A stretch of 64,000 nt of DNA from Bacteroidota bacterium (GTDB taxonomy: Bacteria > Bacteroidota > Bacteroidia > Bacteroidales > Lentimicrobiaceae): positions 62,001-126,000 of the forward strand of contig JAEYSM010000023.1 in NCBI GenBank assembly GCA_023434665.1, read 5' to 3'. The position numbers and the translations under genes were made by a program. The notes beneath the pieces were generated by a model. That model ran no database searches. It was not told the DNA's origin and saw nothing but the letters and a program-made list of their open reading frames with translations. Below, one piece after another: positions 42,365-51,869 of the stretch. Within the stretch, counting starts at the first letter, position 1; the number at the start of each line of letters is the position of its first letter.

Positions 42365-44755
42365 CTAGAACGGATATCCAATACCAAAATTCCAGTTAAT
42401 GTCTTTCAGTTGGAAATACTTTGGTTTAAAGTGTCTGTCTCCTTCAGGTTTTCCAGGATCATATAATGGCAAACCACCATCAATTCTAAAAACAAAAAGA
42501 CTGAAATCAAACCTAATACCGGCACCAGTATTGAGTGCAAGTGAGTTTAACAACCTGTCAATATTGAATTTCCCTCCCGGAAAATCAGTATCTTCATGTA
42601 ACAACCATATATTCCCCAGATCGGCAAACAGGCTACCGTTAAAGAAACTGTAGATTGGGAAACGATACTCGATATTTGCTTCCGACCATAAATCACCCAC
42701 ATTCTCCAACACATTCTCATCTTCAGAATAATACTCACCCGGGCCCAGTGATCTCACCGGCCAGCCACGCATACCATTTGCCCCTCCGGCAAAAAATCCC
42801 TTTTCAAAAGGAAGCGAAATAGAATTTCCATAAGGAACACCAATACCAAAAGCAAGTCGGTAAACTAGCCTCTGGCGCATTGTAATCGTTTTATAATACC
42901 TTAAGTCCCAATCAATCCTGAAATATTGTGCGAACTTAAGACCGAACAGAGTATATCTGCCCTCTTCATCCTTGGATGCATTGGTAATATTGCTGAACAA
43001 CTGGAACATATTACCAGCAGGCTCCAGATTAATTCTGAAATAAAAGAAATTGCTCCTGTCACGTAAAGCCTGGTTATTGAATACATATGAGTATTTCATA
43101 GCCAGTATCAAATGATTGGTGTACTGATTGAAAAAGCGTGGGTCCTTGAGATTTAGTAATATCTCTGTAAAGGCAGGGTCACGATTAATACTAATACTGC
43201 TCAAATCAACAGGAGAAAAGAAATGTCGTGAAACATCCGAAGCATTCCACTCATAACTTAAAGTGAACTTTGATAAATTACGCTCATACAACCCCGATCT
43301 TGATTCATAATTATAACCAAGTGCCAGCGTTGTCTTAGGCCGTGCATTCTGGAAGAGGTTTCTCACAGGAAAAGGGCTTAGCAATGTTGGGAAATCCAGT
43401 CCGGTTTCTACCCCGCCCGCCAATGAATTAAAAATACCCAAATGTGCATTTTCATCTTCCACTCCAAATTTTGGCTTTATCTCAATTGCTCCAAAAGTTC
43501 TTATCCTGAATGTTTCAGCACCAACGAAAATATTCCTGTTTCTGAAGTTTAAACTTCCCCCTAATCCCATTAAACCATCAGCATTGGTTCCTTCAGCCTC
43601 AATAGTAAAACCATTTACCGGAGCCCTTACCATTCTGACTTCCATATCAAGAAGCTTTTGATTCTTTCCCTCAGTTGTGCTTTCAACGGGCTTTACGTTA
43701 ACCGAGACATAGCTACTCAAACCAAGATTCTGTATCCTATTATAAGTAAGATTCACATTTCGTTGGCTGTAATAATCATCAGGCTTAACGAAAACTGCCC
43801 TGGCAAGGGCCTCAGGTCTTAATCTTAAGGACTTTCTATATATTTGGAGGAAGTCAGGATTTCTGAAAGCATCTGCTTCGCGCGAAAAGACCAGAGTATC
43901 GAACTTTCGGATTGTGTCCCCTATTCCAGGATAATCTGTATGAATATAAATATTGTTGAACCTGTATCTCTGATGAAATTTTGATGAAATATCAGAAAAA
44001 TCCTGTGTCTCTGATGGTTGTATTTCCGTAGTATCCTGACTTCTTCTGTTTAGTATAACCAGTTTTATATCAGCCAGTTTATCCTTACCAACTGTATCAA
44101 CCTCAAAATATATAAAGTCGCTGGTAAAAGCGTAATAACCATTGTTTCTCAATAATTGCGTTATTCTGTCACGCTCAGCAGTCATTTTATAAGCATCATA
44201 CTGTTCGCCTTCTTTGATCAGTGAAAACTTACTTTCATTATAAACCTTAGCTGCCAGCGTATCATCACTAATCTCATGTGTAAACTCTCCTACTTTCCAT
44301 GGCTCAGGGGTTACCGAAGTATAAGTCACTGTTGCTTTCCCCCTTTTAATAGTTACCGAGCTAAGGATATCTGCCCCAAAATAACCTTTATTGGACAGGT
44401 ACTGTCGCATAGGAACCAACGAGTTATTAACAAGTATGGTGTCAAGCAAAACAGGCGGTTCACTAAAATTTCGTATCACCCATCGGTTAAACCTGCTTTT
44501 TGAATTTCTTCCAAAAGCATCCCACATCCACACTTTCGATCTGAACAAGCCAAGAAATTTCTTATTGGGTTTAGGCTGGGCAAAATTCAGAATATCAGTT
44601 TGCGAAATCCCCGGGCGATCAGTTTTCACCACATTCCTGGTTAATATATACCCACCCCTTCTTTCTATCCTTTTGGATACACTACAGGAACTAAGAAAAA
44701 AAGTTAACAGTATTAAAACAAAAGCTTTACAACTGTGTCTTAAGGTTAATGACAT
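42365..44755 (-). CDS. TamA-like outer-membrane BamA/D15-family lipoprotein (TamL type)
   Basis: 796 residues. The signal sequence ends in a lipobox (FLSSCS), so the protein is lipidated, unlike BamA. POTRA-like region (about 50-410: PWKVGEFTHEI, NNGYYAFTSDFIYFEVD), then a C-terminal 16-strand D15 barrel with the surface-loop motif FFAGGANGMRGWPVRSLGPGE (reported in part: GGANGMRGWPVR) and a terminal FGIGYPF strand. Bacteroidota TamA homologues of this lipidated type are called TamL; a role in outer-membrane protein assembly is known for the family. Confidence 0.85.
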   Translation of the reverse strand: MSLTLRHSCKAFVLILLTFFLSSCSVSKRIERRGGYILTRNVVKTDRPGISQTDILNFAQPKPNKKFLGLFRSKVWMWDAFGRNSKSRFNRWVIRNFSEPPVLLDTILVNNSLVPMRQYLSNKGYFGADILSSVTIKRGKATVTYTSVTPEPWKVGEFTHEISDDTLAAKVYNESKFSLIKEGEQYDAYKMTAERDRITQLLRNNGYYAFTSDFIYFEVDTVGKDKLADIKLVILNRRSQDTTEIQPSETQDFSDISSKFHQRYRFNNIYIHTDYPGIGDTIRKFDTLVFSREADAFRNPDFLQIYRKSLRLRPEALARAVFVKPDDYYSQRNVNLTYNRIQNLGLSSYVSVNVKPVESTTEGKNQKLLDMEVRMVRAPVNGFTIEAEGTNADGLMGLGGSLNFRNRNIFVGAETFRIRTFGAIEIKPKFGVEDENAHLGIFNSLAGGVETGLDFPTLLSPFPVRNLFQNARPKTTLALGYNYESRSGLYERNLSKFTLSYEWNASDVSRHFFSPVDLSSISINRDPAFTEILLNLKDPRFFNQYTNHLILAMKYSYVFNNQALRDRSNFFYFRINLEPAGNMFQLFSNITNASKDEEGRYTLFGLKFAQYFRIDWDLRYYKTITMRQRLVYRLAFGIGVPYGNSISLPFEKGFFAGGANGMRGWPVRSLGPGEYYSEDENVLENVGDLWSEANIEYRFPIYSFFNGSLFADLGNIWLLHEDTDFPGGKFNIDRLLNSLALNTGAGIRFDFSLFVFRIDGGLPLYDPGKPEGDRHFKPKYFQLKDINWNFGIGYPF

Positions 44756-44792
44756 ATACGGGAATATGAGGCAAACTTACTAAATTATTTTG

Positions 44793-44800
44793 TATCTTTG
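44793..44800 (+). promoter_or_regulatory. -7 element TATCTTTG upstream of the beta-helix protein
   Basis: TAnnTTTG match between divergent genes, about 98 bp before the ATG at 44899, which gives a rather long leader. Confidence 0.45.
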
Positions 44801-44898
44801 AAGCACAAATGCGCACTCTAAACCAGCCGGACACTGGCCTCTATGATGGGATACTAAAACCAAACTAAAAAATCTATTTCACTTAAATTTTAATTATC

Positions 44899-46875
44899 AT
44901 GAAAAAAATCTTTACTTTATTAGGGATTGTTTTGACTTTTGCCTTCACGGCCAAAGCACAATACACAACTCCGGGTACAGGAATCAACTGGGGTTTGAAT
45001 GAATTAGTGGCAAACTCTTCGGGTGCTGTTATACAGGATGGCTCAAATTATCGCTTTACAGCAGGATTGTATATAACTGCTGGCGATACAATATCTATCC
45101 TTTCTGGTGCAAATATTATCATGAATGATGCAACTTTCATTGAATGTTCAGGAGGGTTTATTGTCAATGCCACTGATTCAGTCAAATTCACAACTGATGT
45201 TCCTGGCACCACCAGATGGCGTGGTTTCCGACTAGCAGATTCTTATTATGCCTACTTTAAAAACATGGTAATGGAATACGGCGGAGGAATGAGGGCCTTG
45301 TCAGATGGCTTCTTACATGTAGAAGGCAGTTCTTTCCGTAACAACTTCTATGCTTCAGGATCAACAGGATCATATGGAAGTTCAGTTATTGATATTTCAG
45401 GGCATGCTACAATTATTGGTAACAATTTCATCGCAAACCAGAGAGGAGGAATTTCATCACCTGCTAATGCAAATGCATCAGCCCTCATATTAAATAACTA
45501 CTTCTTTGGCAATGTGACTGAAGACAGCAACAGACCCCAGATCAATATGGGTCCGTCTGGAGAATCCGACACAACTTTTATTATTGGAAACACAATCATT
45601 GGCAATGGATTTGTCAATTCAGGCGGAATTGCATTTTCCTCGCTTGTCGGTGTTCCCGGTAATACTATTATTGAAAATAATATCATTCAGAATAACAGAT
45701 ATGGTATAACGCTTACCGGCAGTCCAATAAACGGTGTTATTAAAAATAACATCATCAGTGACAATAACATACAAAACAATCCAGCACTTGGTGGCAGTGG
45801 TATTAATTTTACAGCATCAACTGCATCATCTCAACAGCATGCTGTGGTTACTGGTAATGTCATAACTGGCAACTTATGGGGAATTACCATTATCGGATAC
45901 CCTCAGATTAATATGGGTGATACAGCTGTTGCCAACTATAATCCAGGAAATAATATTTTCAGCAATAATGGCAATGAAGGAGAACTTTACGATTTATTCA
46001 ATAATGGGCCTGTTGCTCAGATGGCAATGGGAAACTGTTGGGGAGTAGAATCTCAGGATTCAGCAAGTATTGAAACAGTGATCAGCCATGTTGTTGACGA
46101 TCCGGCACTTGGAAGAGTTTATTTCATGCCTGCTGGTTGTGATGTGACCGAAGAATATACTGTCACTTTCAGTGTTACAGATGGAGCATTACCTGTTGAA
46201 GAAGCATCTATCAGCATCAATGGCATAATTCTCACTACCAATGACACTGGTATCGCTTCAATTATGCTTGAAAACGGCACTTATCCATATGAAGTATCCA
46301 AAGCCGGTTATGTAACTACCACAGGAAATGTAACAGTTGACGGAGCTGATGTAACTGAGAATGTCATACTTCCGATTATTATTGAGGAATTCACTGTTAC
46401 ATTCACGGTTAACTATGATGGAACTCCGGTTGAAGGAGCACAGATCCTGATTGCCAGCGATGCTTTATTAACAAATGATCTGGGTATCGCAAGTATCATT
46501 CTGTCAAACGGCACTTATGATTATATACTTACAGCAGCAGGTTACGATACCCTCACCGGGACAGTCACTGTTGAAGGAGCTGATGTTGATGTGCTTATTG
46601 GTTTAACTACGGGAATTAATTCAGGATTATCCGAAAAAATAAAAATTTATCCTAATCCTGCCACCGACTACATCATTGTTCAAGGTATAAATTCAAAAGG
46701 ATTTGTTAAAGCAGAACTTTATAACCTTAAAGGAACACTCACAAACAGCTGGAACACAATACAGGGATCTAAATTGATATTTGATAAAGCTCAGTTGTTA
46801 CCAGGAATGTATGTACTTAACATCTGGTTGCAGGATAACACTACACCAGTTTCAAAAAGAATCATTATAAAATAA
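44899..46875 (+). CDS. Secreted parallel beta-helix protein with T9SS type A sorting domain
   Basis: 658 residues. Signal peptide 1-20 (AKAQ), a right-handed beta-helix (about 60-400) full of Asn-rich turns (IGNNFIANQ, IENNIIQNNRYGI, IKNNIISDNNIQNN), then two similar carboxypeptidase-regulatory-like beta domains (about 417-495 and 497-573, sharing TFxV, Gxxpvexa, TNDxGIAS, NGTYxY). The C-terminal T9SS signal is IKIYPNPATDYIIVQG...GMYVLNIW. Surface or secreted; possibly binds polysaccharide, since beta-helices often do, but there is no catalytic signature. Confidence 0.87.
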   Translation: MKKIFTLLGIVLTFAFTAKAQYTTPGTGINWGLNELVANSSGAVIQDGSNYRFTAGLYITAGDTISILSGANIIMNDATFIECSGGFIVNATDSVKFTTDVPGTTRWRGFRLADSYYAYFKNMVMEYGGGMRALSDGFLHVEGSSFRNNFYASGSTGSYGSSVIDISGHATIIGNNFIANQRGGISSPANANASALILNNYFFGNVTEDSNRPQINMGPSGESDTTFIIGNTIIGNGFVNSGGIAFSSLVGVPGNTIIENNIIQNNRYGITLTGSPINGVIKNNIISDNNIQNNPALGGSGINFTASTASSQQHAVVTGNVITGNLWGITIIGYPQINMGDTAVANYNPGNNIFSNNGNEGELYDLFNNGPVAQMAMGNCWGVESQDSASIETVISHVVDDPALGRVYFMPAGCDVTEEYTVTFSVTDGALPVEEASISINGIILTTNDTGIASIMLENGTYPYEVSKAGYVTTTGNVTVDGADVTENVILPIIIEEFTVTFTVNYDGTPVEGAQILIASDALLTNDLGIASIILSNGTYDYILTAAGYDTLTGTVTVEGADVDVLIGLTTGINSGLSEKIKIYPNPATDYIIVQGINSKGFVKAELYNLKGTLTNSWNTIQGSKLIFDKAQLLPGMYVLNIWLQDNTTPVSKRIIIK

Positions 46876-46931
46876 TTATTGTAATTTTCAGTGATTCTCC
46901 TCTGAGAACATCTGCAAAATGGTAATTAATT

Positions 46932-46963
46932 AAAGAGGCCGTCCTAAATGAGACGGCCTCTTT
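46932..46963. terminator. Bidirectional terminator between convergent secreted-protein genes
   Basis: Stem AAAGAGGCCGTC / GACGGCCTCTTT with loop CTAAATGA, perfectly paired over 12 bp; A-tract and T-tract on either side. Confidence 0.88.
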
Positions 46964-46989
46964 ATTCAAAGGAAATAAATCCTGATTAG

Positions 46990-49900
46990 TTAGTAAGTAT
47001 GAACTATTCTTTCGATAGTAGTTCCGTAAACAGTCCGAAGAACGACTAGGAATACTTGTTGTCCCTTGTATTCTGGACTGAACCTATGAATATATTCAGT
47101 TGACGCTGTAGCATCTCCTTCATATAAAGTAGTTACTTTCGAACCTTGTAGGTTGTAAATCTCCAGTGTTACTCTTGAATCAGATTTGAGTATGTATTTA
47201 ATCTCAACCTGATCATTGAATGGATTTGGAGACATTGTCAGAATTACATCTTGTTCATCAACCATTGGTTCACCAGGCAATAATGGTGAAGAAATCGGAG
47301 AACCCATGTTAACAGCCCACTTGCAATTTTCATCAAATGCTTCATTGATAACTGTTGCAGCATTTGCAATATCACTCAACTTAGGATTACTTCCCGAAGG
47401 TATGTAAACCTTGCCCAGAGCATCATTTACAAGCTCCAGTAATGAACCTACTGTTGCACCACCGTAATAATTATTCAGATAAGTAACAACATTAGATGCC
47501 ACATTCAGAGTCATGTAACTAAATGTATATGCATCAGGGACCGTGCTACAACCGTAGGCATTGTTGGCTATCAGGAACGGTTCATTGAGTGGCAATCCTG
47601 CAAGTCCAGGTTCACTATTCCTAAGATTTATTGCCAGAGTCAATCCTTGTCCCAGGAGAACATTCTTTTTCAGGTTATTATCACTGTTATAGCAGGTATA
47701 AGCAGCATTTAATCCTGCTGCAGGTCCTCCTGCCGGTAACAGATCTTCAATACATTCAGCACCGGCTTCGCCATCAGTTGAATAATATGAGTGTCCGGTA
47801 CGGCCAATTGTAATTCCAACAGGGGTCAGTAATTCGACAAGACGATCGTGTTGTGATAAGTCATCACAATAACTACCGCCTGGTTGTCCCCAGCCTCCCA
47901 TAGTTAGAGTACAATTTTCAGTAGCAGGCTCACATTCAACAGTGTAATCACATTCAACCGAACAACCATCTTCATCAGTAATTGTAAGGATAAATGTTGC
48001 TGAAGCATCAGCCATAGCATCAAAAGTAATTGAATGACCATAACCTGAACTGGTAATTACCCAATCAGATCCTGGAGCAACACTCCATGATAACGATGCA
48101 TATGGAACTCCTACTGTTGCTGTCAGGGTATTATTGACCATCGAGCAGAAGACAGGATTTCCAAAATTAGCCTCAAAATCAACATAGAGACAAGCATCGA
48201 TTATAGTGATAATTACATCTTCGGTAGAGATATTATCACAAATATCAGTTACCCTGAACATAACAGTATACACACCAGGTAAGAGATCATTTTCATAGAG
48301 TGGGAAATCACCAGGTTCAACAACAACATATGGTTCACCATTAAAGCTGTATTCAAGGATAATATCTGCTACATCAGTACAGTTATCAGAATACACAGGT
48401 AAATCAATAACAACATCCGGACAAATCTGCGTAATGTCAGGCTCGCAAGTGATTGTTGGAGCTGTCTCATCGTCTATGGTATAGGTGTAAACCCAGTCAT
48501 GACTATTTCCTTCACAATCAGTATAAGTCCATGAATAGGTAATCGTACCACTACAACTTACATAAGTGCCTCCAACGATCGGACCTTCAGCGGTGATTAA
48601 ATTACCACAGTTGTCATACACAGTTGGAGGAGTAGGTTCAGTAACTTCTGTAACGCATTCAACATCTTCGCCATCATCTGCAGGCATGGTGAAGTCTTCA
48701 TACTCGATGGTAAAGGTATAGGTCCAGTCGTGGTTATTGCCTTCACAGTCCTCATAGTTCCATACATAGGTAACATCTCCCTCGCAACCAGGAGTCTGGC
48801 TTACAACAGGTCCTGTAGGAGTGATCGCGTTGCCGCAGTAATCGTTTACTAACGGAGGCTCAGGAGTATAGAGGTCATCAGCACAGGCAATGGTCTCGCC
48901 ATCATCTGCAGGCATGGTGAAGTCTTCAGGACCAAGTATCGTAAATGTACTTTCACATGTCTCCGGTTCGTCCAAACAAACATCATCAACTTCTAATGTG
49001 AATGTATATGAACCACCACAATCCGTTATCTCAACTCCGGGCATACCCAGAACATCATCAAATGTTGCCGGTAGACTTGATAAGTTAGATGTTGGTGTAA
49101 TTCCTCCACTAAAACCAAAACCGGCTCTCCATACAAGGTATTCAGCACGGATATCGTCTAATGAGGCACATGCAGGTACATCCACATCAGCAGAACATGC
49201 CAGAATAGGTGTTAGATCTATCTGATATGGCTCTCCAGCGAAGTCTTTTAATTCCGCTGTGGTTGATTGTGATGTTTTGGTTCTTACAAATACTGTCGCA
49301 AAGTAGTTACACTCATCAAATCCTATACCAGTTACGAATGCTGAAAGATTAATCGCACCTTCTGCATATTGATTGATAAGGTACTCGGGCTGTCCGAAAG
49401 GATCCCATGGTGCATCTGTAATCTCCTGATTACTTGATAAATACAAAGAATTAGCAGGCCAATCACTCATTGGTAATTCCTCCCATCCATAGACAGCGGG
49501 TGGGCCTGGGGATATTAAAACCCATTTATGAACAACCGGATTGGCTTGTATTCCTCCATTTTCAAAACGTATGGTAACCAAAATATCACCTAATGTCCTG
49601 GTGCCATCCGGTCCCATCCCTTCAAAATATCCACTTGCAGGATTAGTGGTGGTTGTTCGCATATACAAAGGATTCTGCAAAAACTCAAAATCAATGTAAG
49701 CGTCTCCATCAACGGAAAGACGGTCACCCGCGAAAATACACCACAGGTCATCAGGATTACCTCCCAAAGATTCATCACCCCGAGTGAATAATACTGTTGC
49801 ATTACCGATGTCATTTTTGTCAGGAACATTTCCCTCCCACCACTGAAAATTTACATCATAAGGGTAATGAATTTTAGCAGATGGGGGTCCAAATGCTGTT

Positions 49901-50175
49901 GGATCTTTTCCCGCACCCCAGTGATCAGCGAAGTGAATACTGATTGAGGGATAATTAAGATCATAATACTCTGGTGTGCCCATATTGAATATGGTTCCAC
50001 CAGATCCCGGGTAAAGTGGTGAACTAAACCAGTCACCTACGCCAGGGACAGAATAGTTTGCATACCCATTCCCATCAACAGCAAAACCTCCCGTAGGATG
50101 CTGGACAGGAGCATCTCCATATATCTGTGCTTGAGAATTCTGGATAATGAGCATACTAAATAGTAGTATGAGCAT
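46990..50175 (-). CDS. Large secreted protein with HYR-like repeats and T9SS type A sorting domain
   Basis: 1061 residues. Short signal peptide (to about 16), a unique N-terminal domain (about 17-330, Trp/Gly/Asp-rich) I do not recognise, then Cys-containing HYR-like repeats (about 410-665) with FTMPADDGE and NDYCGN/YDNCGN patterns. A cysteine-bearing domain and a C-terminal helical stretch (about 770-960) come before the sorting domain MSPNPFNDQVEIKY...TLEIYNLQGSKV. A strong AAGGAG site 10 bp before ATG 50175 fixes the start. It is convergent with the beta-helix gene. Confidence 0.85.
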   Translation of the reverse strand: MLILLFSMLIIQNSQAQIYGDAPVQHPTGGFAVDGNGYANYSVPGVGDWFSSPLYPGSGGTIFNMGTPEYYDLNYPSISIHFADHWGAGKDPTAFGPPSAKIHYPYDVNFQWWEGNVPDKNDIGNATVLFTRGDESLGGNPDDLWCIFAGDRLSVDGDAYIDFEFLQNPLYMRTTTTNPASGYFEGMGPDGTRTLGDILVTIRFENGGIQANPVVHKWVLISPGPPAVYGWEELPMSDWPANSLYLSSNQEITDAPWDPFGQPEYLINQYAEGAINLSAFVTGIGFDECNYFATVFVRTKTSQSTTAELKDFAGEPYQIDLTPILACSADVDVPACASLDDIRAEYLVWRAGFGFSGGITPTSNLSSLPATFDDVLGMPGVEITDCGGSYTFTLEVDDVCLDEPETCESTFTILGPEDFTMPADDGETIACADDLYTPEPPLVNDYCGNAITPTGPVVSQTPGCEGDVTYVWNYEDCEGNNHDWTYTFTIEYEDFTMPADDGEDVECVTEVTEPTPPTVYDNCGNLITAEGPIVGGTYVSCSGTITYSWTYTDCEGNSHDWVYTYTIDDETAPTITCEPDITQICPDVVIDLPVYSDNCTDVADIILEYSFNGEPYVVVEPGDFPLYENDLLPGVYTVMFRVTDICDNISTEDVIITIIDACLYVDFEANFGNPVFCSMVNNTLTATVGVPYASLSWSVAPGSDWVITSSGYGHSITFDAMADASATFILTITDEDGCSVECDYTVECEPATENCTLTMGGWGQPGGSYCDDLSQHDRLVELLTPVGITIGRTGHSYYSTDGEAGAECIEDLLPAGGPAAGLNAAYTCYNSDNNLKKNVLLGQGLTLAINLRNSEPGLAGLPLNEPFLIANNAYGCSTVPDAYTFSYMTLNVASNVVTYLNNYYGGATVGSLLELVNDALGKVYIPSGSNPKLSDIANAATVINEAFDENCKWAVNMGSPISSPLLPGEPMVDEQDVILTMSPNPFNDQVEIKYILKSDSRVTLEIYNLQGSKVTTLYEGDATASTEYIHRFSPEYKGQQVFLVVLRTVYGTTIERIVHTY

Positions 50176-50742
50176 TATCCTAAACTCCTTAACACGATAC
50201 CAGAGAATGCACGAATCTCTTTTGTTAATTTTTTTCCATAGAAATAATTTTAAATTATTAATAAATGAAAATTGTGCAGAATGAAGCTTTGAGCTTCTAA
50301 AATTGCTTCAATTGCTGACATCTGGGGGGTGGGAAGAAAATGGAATATCTGTAATATTCCAAAGCAGGCTAAATTTAAATGGCCTAATAATCAGAAAATA
50401 AGGATTGAGAAATTTACCTAAAAGGGTTGTGTTTTGTGGAGTAGTGTTGTTACATACGCAGAATTTTTTATTTAACTTGTGTCTATATTTTTCGATATTA
50501 ATGTTATCTATAAATATGGCCTATTGCAATACGTAATAATACGTATTTTTCAATAAAAATCCTTGATTGATATTCCTTTTCAGGACTTTATAAATCGTTT
50601 TATTAAAATACCTGGAAATATAATTGACCATATATTTTATAATCCATGAAAGCAATAAGTATGGATTACAGGCAATTCCTGAACAATATGTTATTAATCT
50701 ATAGATTTGATATAATTATATGTTTGAATCCAAAGAGAAAAA
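50176..50742. other. Gene-free interval with two perfect inverted repeats
   Basis: No ORF or RNA gene recognised in about 565 bp. It contains TGGAATAT-CTGTA-ATATTCCA (50341-50361) and ATACGTA-ATAA-TACGTAT (50529-50546). The part nearest 50175 is the leader of the large secreted protein; I found no TAnnTTTG on that strand. Confidence 0.6.
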
Positions 50743-50776
50743 AAACTGCCACTTTGAATGAACAAAGTGGCAGTTT
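50743..50776. terminator. Terminator after tRNA-Val
   Basis: Stem AAACTGCCACTTTG / CAAAGTGGCAGTTT with loop AATGAA, symmetric A and T tracts; lies just past the tRNA 3' end on the minus strand. Confidence 0.85.
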
Positions 50777-50780
50777 TGTG

Positions 50781-50855
50781 TGGGAGCAACAGGGTTCGAA
50801 CCTGTGACCCCCTGCTTGTAAGGCAGGTGCTCTGAACCAGCTGAGCTATGCTCCC
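50781..50855 (-). tRNA. tRNA-Val (anticodon TAC)
   Basis: 75 nt. Acceptor GGGAGCA / TGCTCCC, anticodon stem CCTGC/GCAGG around loop CTTACAA, T arm with GTTCGAA. CCA not encoded. Confidence 0.96.
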
Positions 50856-50880
50856 ATTAGTGTATTACTGAATGAGGCTG

Positions 50881-50910
50881 CAAATTTACAACCTTATTTG
50901 ACATGTGCAA
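50881..50910 (-). promoter_or_regulatory. Bacteroidota promoter for tRNA-Val (TTG-N19-TAAATTTG)
   Basis: -7 TAAATTTG at 50881-50888 and TTG at 50908-50910 with 19 bp between, the same arrangement as at tRNA-Glu. Confidence 0.72.
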
Positions 50911-51027
50911 TAGTTTTTACAAAAAATAATAATAATTTTTATCGACGATCACTGAATTATACAATTGAATCCTCAAATGGGTAACTAAAAACCATATGAT
51001 GGTGGAAGGCTGAGGTGCTGTTTTCAT

Positions 51028-51071
51028 CCTAAGGGTACCCTAAGCGTGTTTTAAGCATATTCTAAGCGTAA
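51028..51071 (+). repeat. Four tandem imperfect 11-bp repeats (consensus YYTAAGCGTNN)
   Basis: Units CCTAAGGGTAC, CCTAAGCGTGT, TTTAAGCATAT and TCTAAGCGTAA are contiguous and in phase, about 160 bp before the DUF6266-like gene. The 11-bp period is close to one helical turn. Confidence 0.75.
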
Positions 51072-51082
51072 AATATCGGTTA

Positions 51083-51104
51083 GAAATCACTTAAAAGTGG
51101 TTTC
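51083..51104. repeat. Imperfect palindrome GAAATCACTT-AA-AAGTGGTTTC
   Basis: Arms match at nine of ten positions; 11 bp after the 11-bp repeats and before the promoter-like element at 51157. Operator-like in position and shape. Confidence 0.5.
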
Positions 51105-51156
51105 TGCTAAGTTAAAAAATGTAACCAATCCTATTTTCATATCAATTTCATTTGTT

Positions 51157-51164
51157 TACCTTTG
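51157..51164 (+). promoter_or_regulatory. -7 element TACCTTTG for the DUF6266-like gene
   Basis: TAnnTTTG match 67 bp before ATG 51231, downstream of the repeats and palindrome; no clear -33 element. Confidence 0.5.
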
Positions 51165-51230
51165 TATTAATTTCTTATGGTAACTAAAAATTTTACTTAA
51201 TCGCTGGTAGCACTTAAATAGTATTAAAAA

Positions 51231-51869
51231 ATGGCAAAACGAAAACCGAATGGTGAGTACGTAGGTATTGTTGGACAATTAGTCTTGTATGAACAGCGGG
51301 GTTGTGGGGTCATGCGAACCCGCACTCCGCACAGGAGTGACTCATCTCCCTTAGTAGCTGATGTTCGTGTATCTTTTGGAGGTGTTTCAAGAACACTTTC
51401 AAGAATTAAAAAATTGCTTGAAGTAGGTTTCGAAAACCACACCTGGTCTACCGCTATATCCGTTAATTGCACAAATAGAAAGCTGTTGAAAAACAAGGGT
51501 CAGCTTGATGGCTTCAGGTGGCTTCAGTTTTCAGGAGGAAAATTGAGTAGTGCGGAAAATTTTTCAGCCGAAATTACTGACGCAAAGAAAATCAAGATAG
51601 AATGGAACGGAACAATACCCGGTAGCCCTTTTCATGATAATGATATTGTTATTATTTTATTGTACAGCTCTTTGGACGATGAGTTTTACACTTTTTATCC
51701 AAATGGGGTGACCCGTAGTGATGGTTTTGCTTTAATAGATGATTATATTGTTAAACCCGGGGATAAAATTGATGTTTTCGCGGCCTTTAAAGTCAATACC
51801 AGACATTATAATACAAAAGGTAACAAGAATATTTCGTCAAGCGAATGGGTGGGATGTCTCGAGAGTTAG
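51231..51869 (+). CDS. DUF6266-like protein
   Basis: 212 residues, no signal peptide. The N-terminus (NGEYVGIVGQLVLYEQRGCGVMRTRTP) has the G.vG..v.Y..rG..vmR.. pattern of DUF6266, followed by a beta-rich C-terminal half (IKIEWNGTIPGSPFHDNDIVIILLY, PGDKIDVFAAFK; reported in parts). Such proteins are common and often multicopy in Bacteroidota; function unknown. Its 3' end overlaps the convergent gene at 51866 by 4 bp. The elaborate upstream repeats are unusual in this window. Confidence 0.65.
   Translation: MAKRKPNGEYVGIVGQLVLYEQRGCGVMRTRTPHRSDSSPLVADVRVSFGGVSRTLSRIKKLLEVGFENHTWSTAISVNCTNRKLLKNKGQLDGFRWLQFSGGKLSSAENFSAEITDAKKIKIEWNGTIPGSPFHDNDIVIILLYSSLDDEFYTFYPNGVTRSDGFALIDDYIVKPGDKIDVFAAFKVNTRHYNTKGNKNISSSEWVGCLES

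Noticed and set aside
48890..49225. Plus-strand ORF of 111 codons within the large secreted protein gene
   Set aside because: Antisense shadow with low-complexity Ser content; no promoter or RBS.
46990..50175. Repeated segments read as a mobile or CRISPR-like repeat
   Set aside because: The repeats (228-bp period, identical around 48671-48700 and 48899-48928) code for HYR-like domains in frame.
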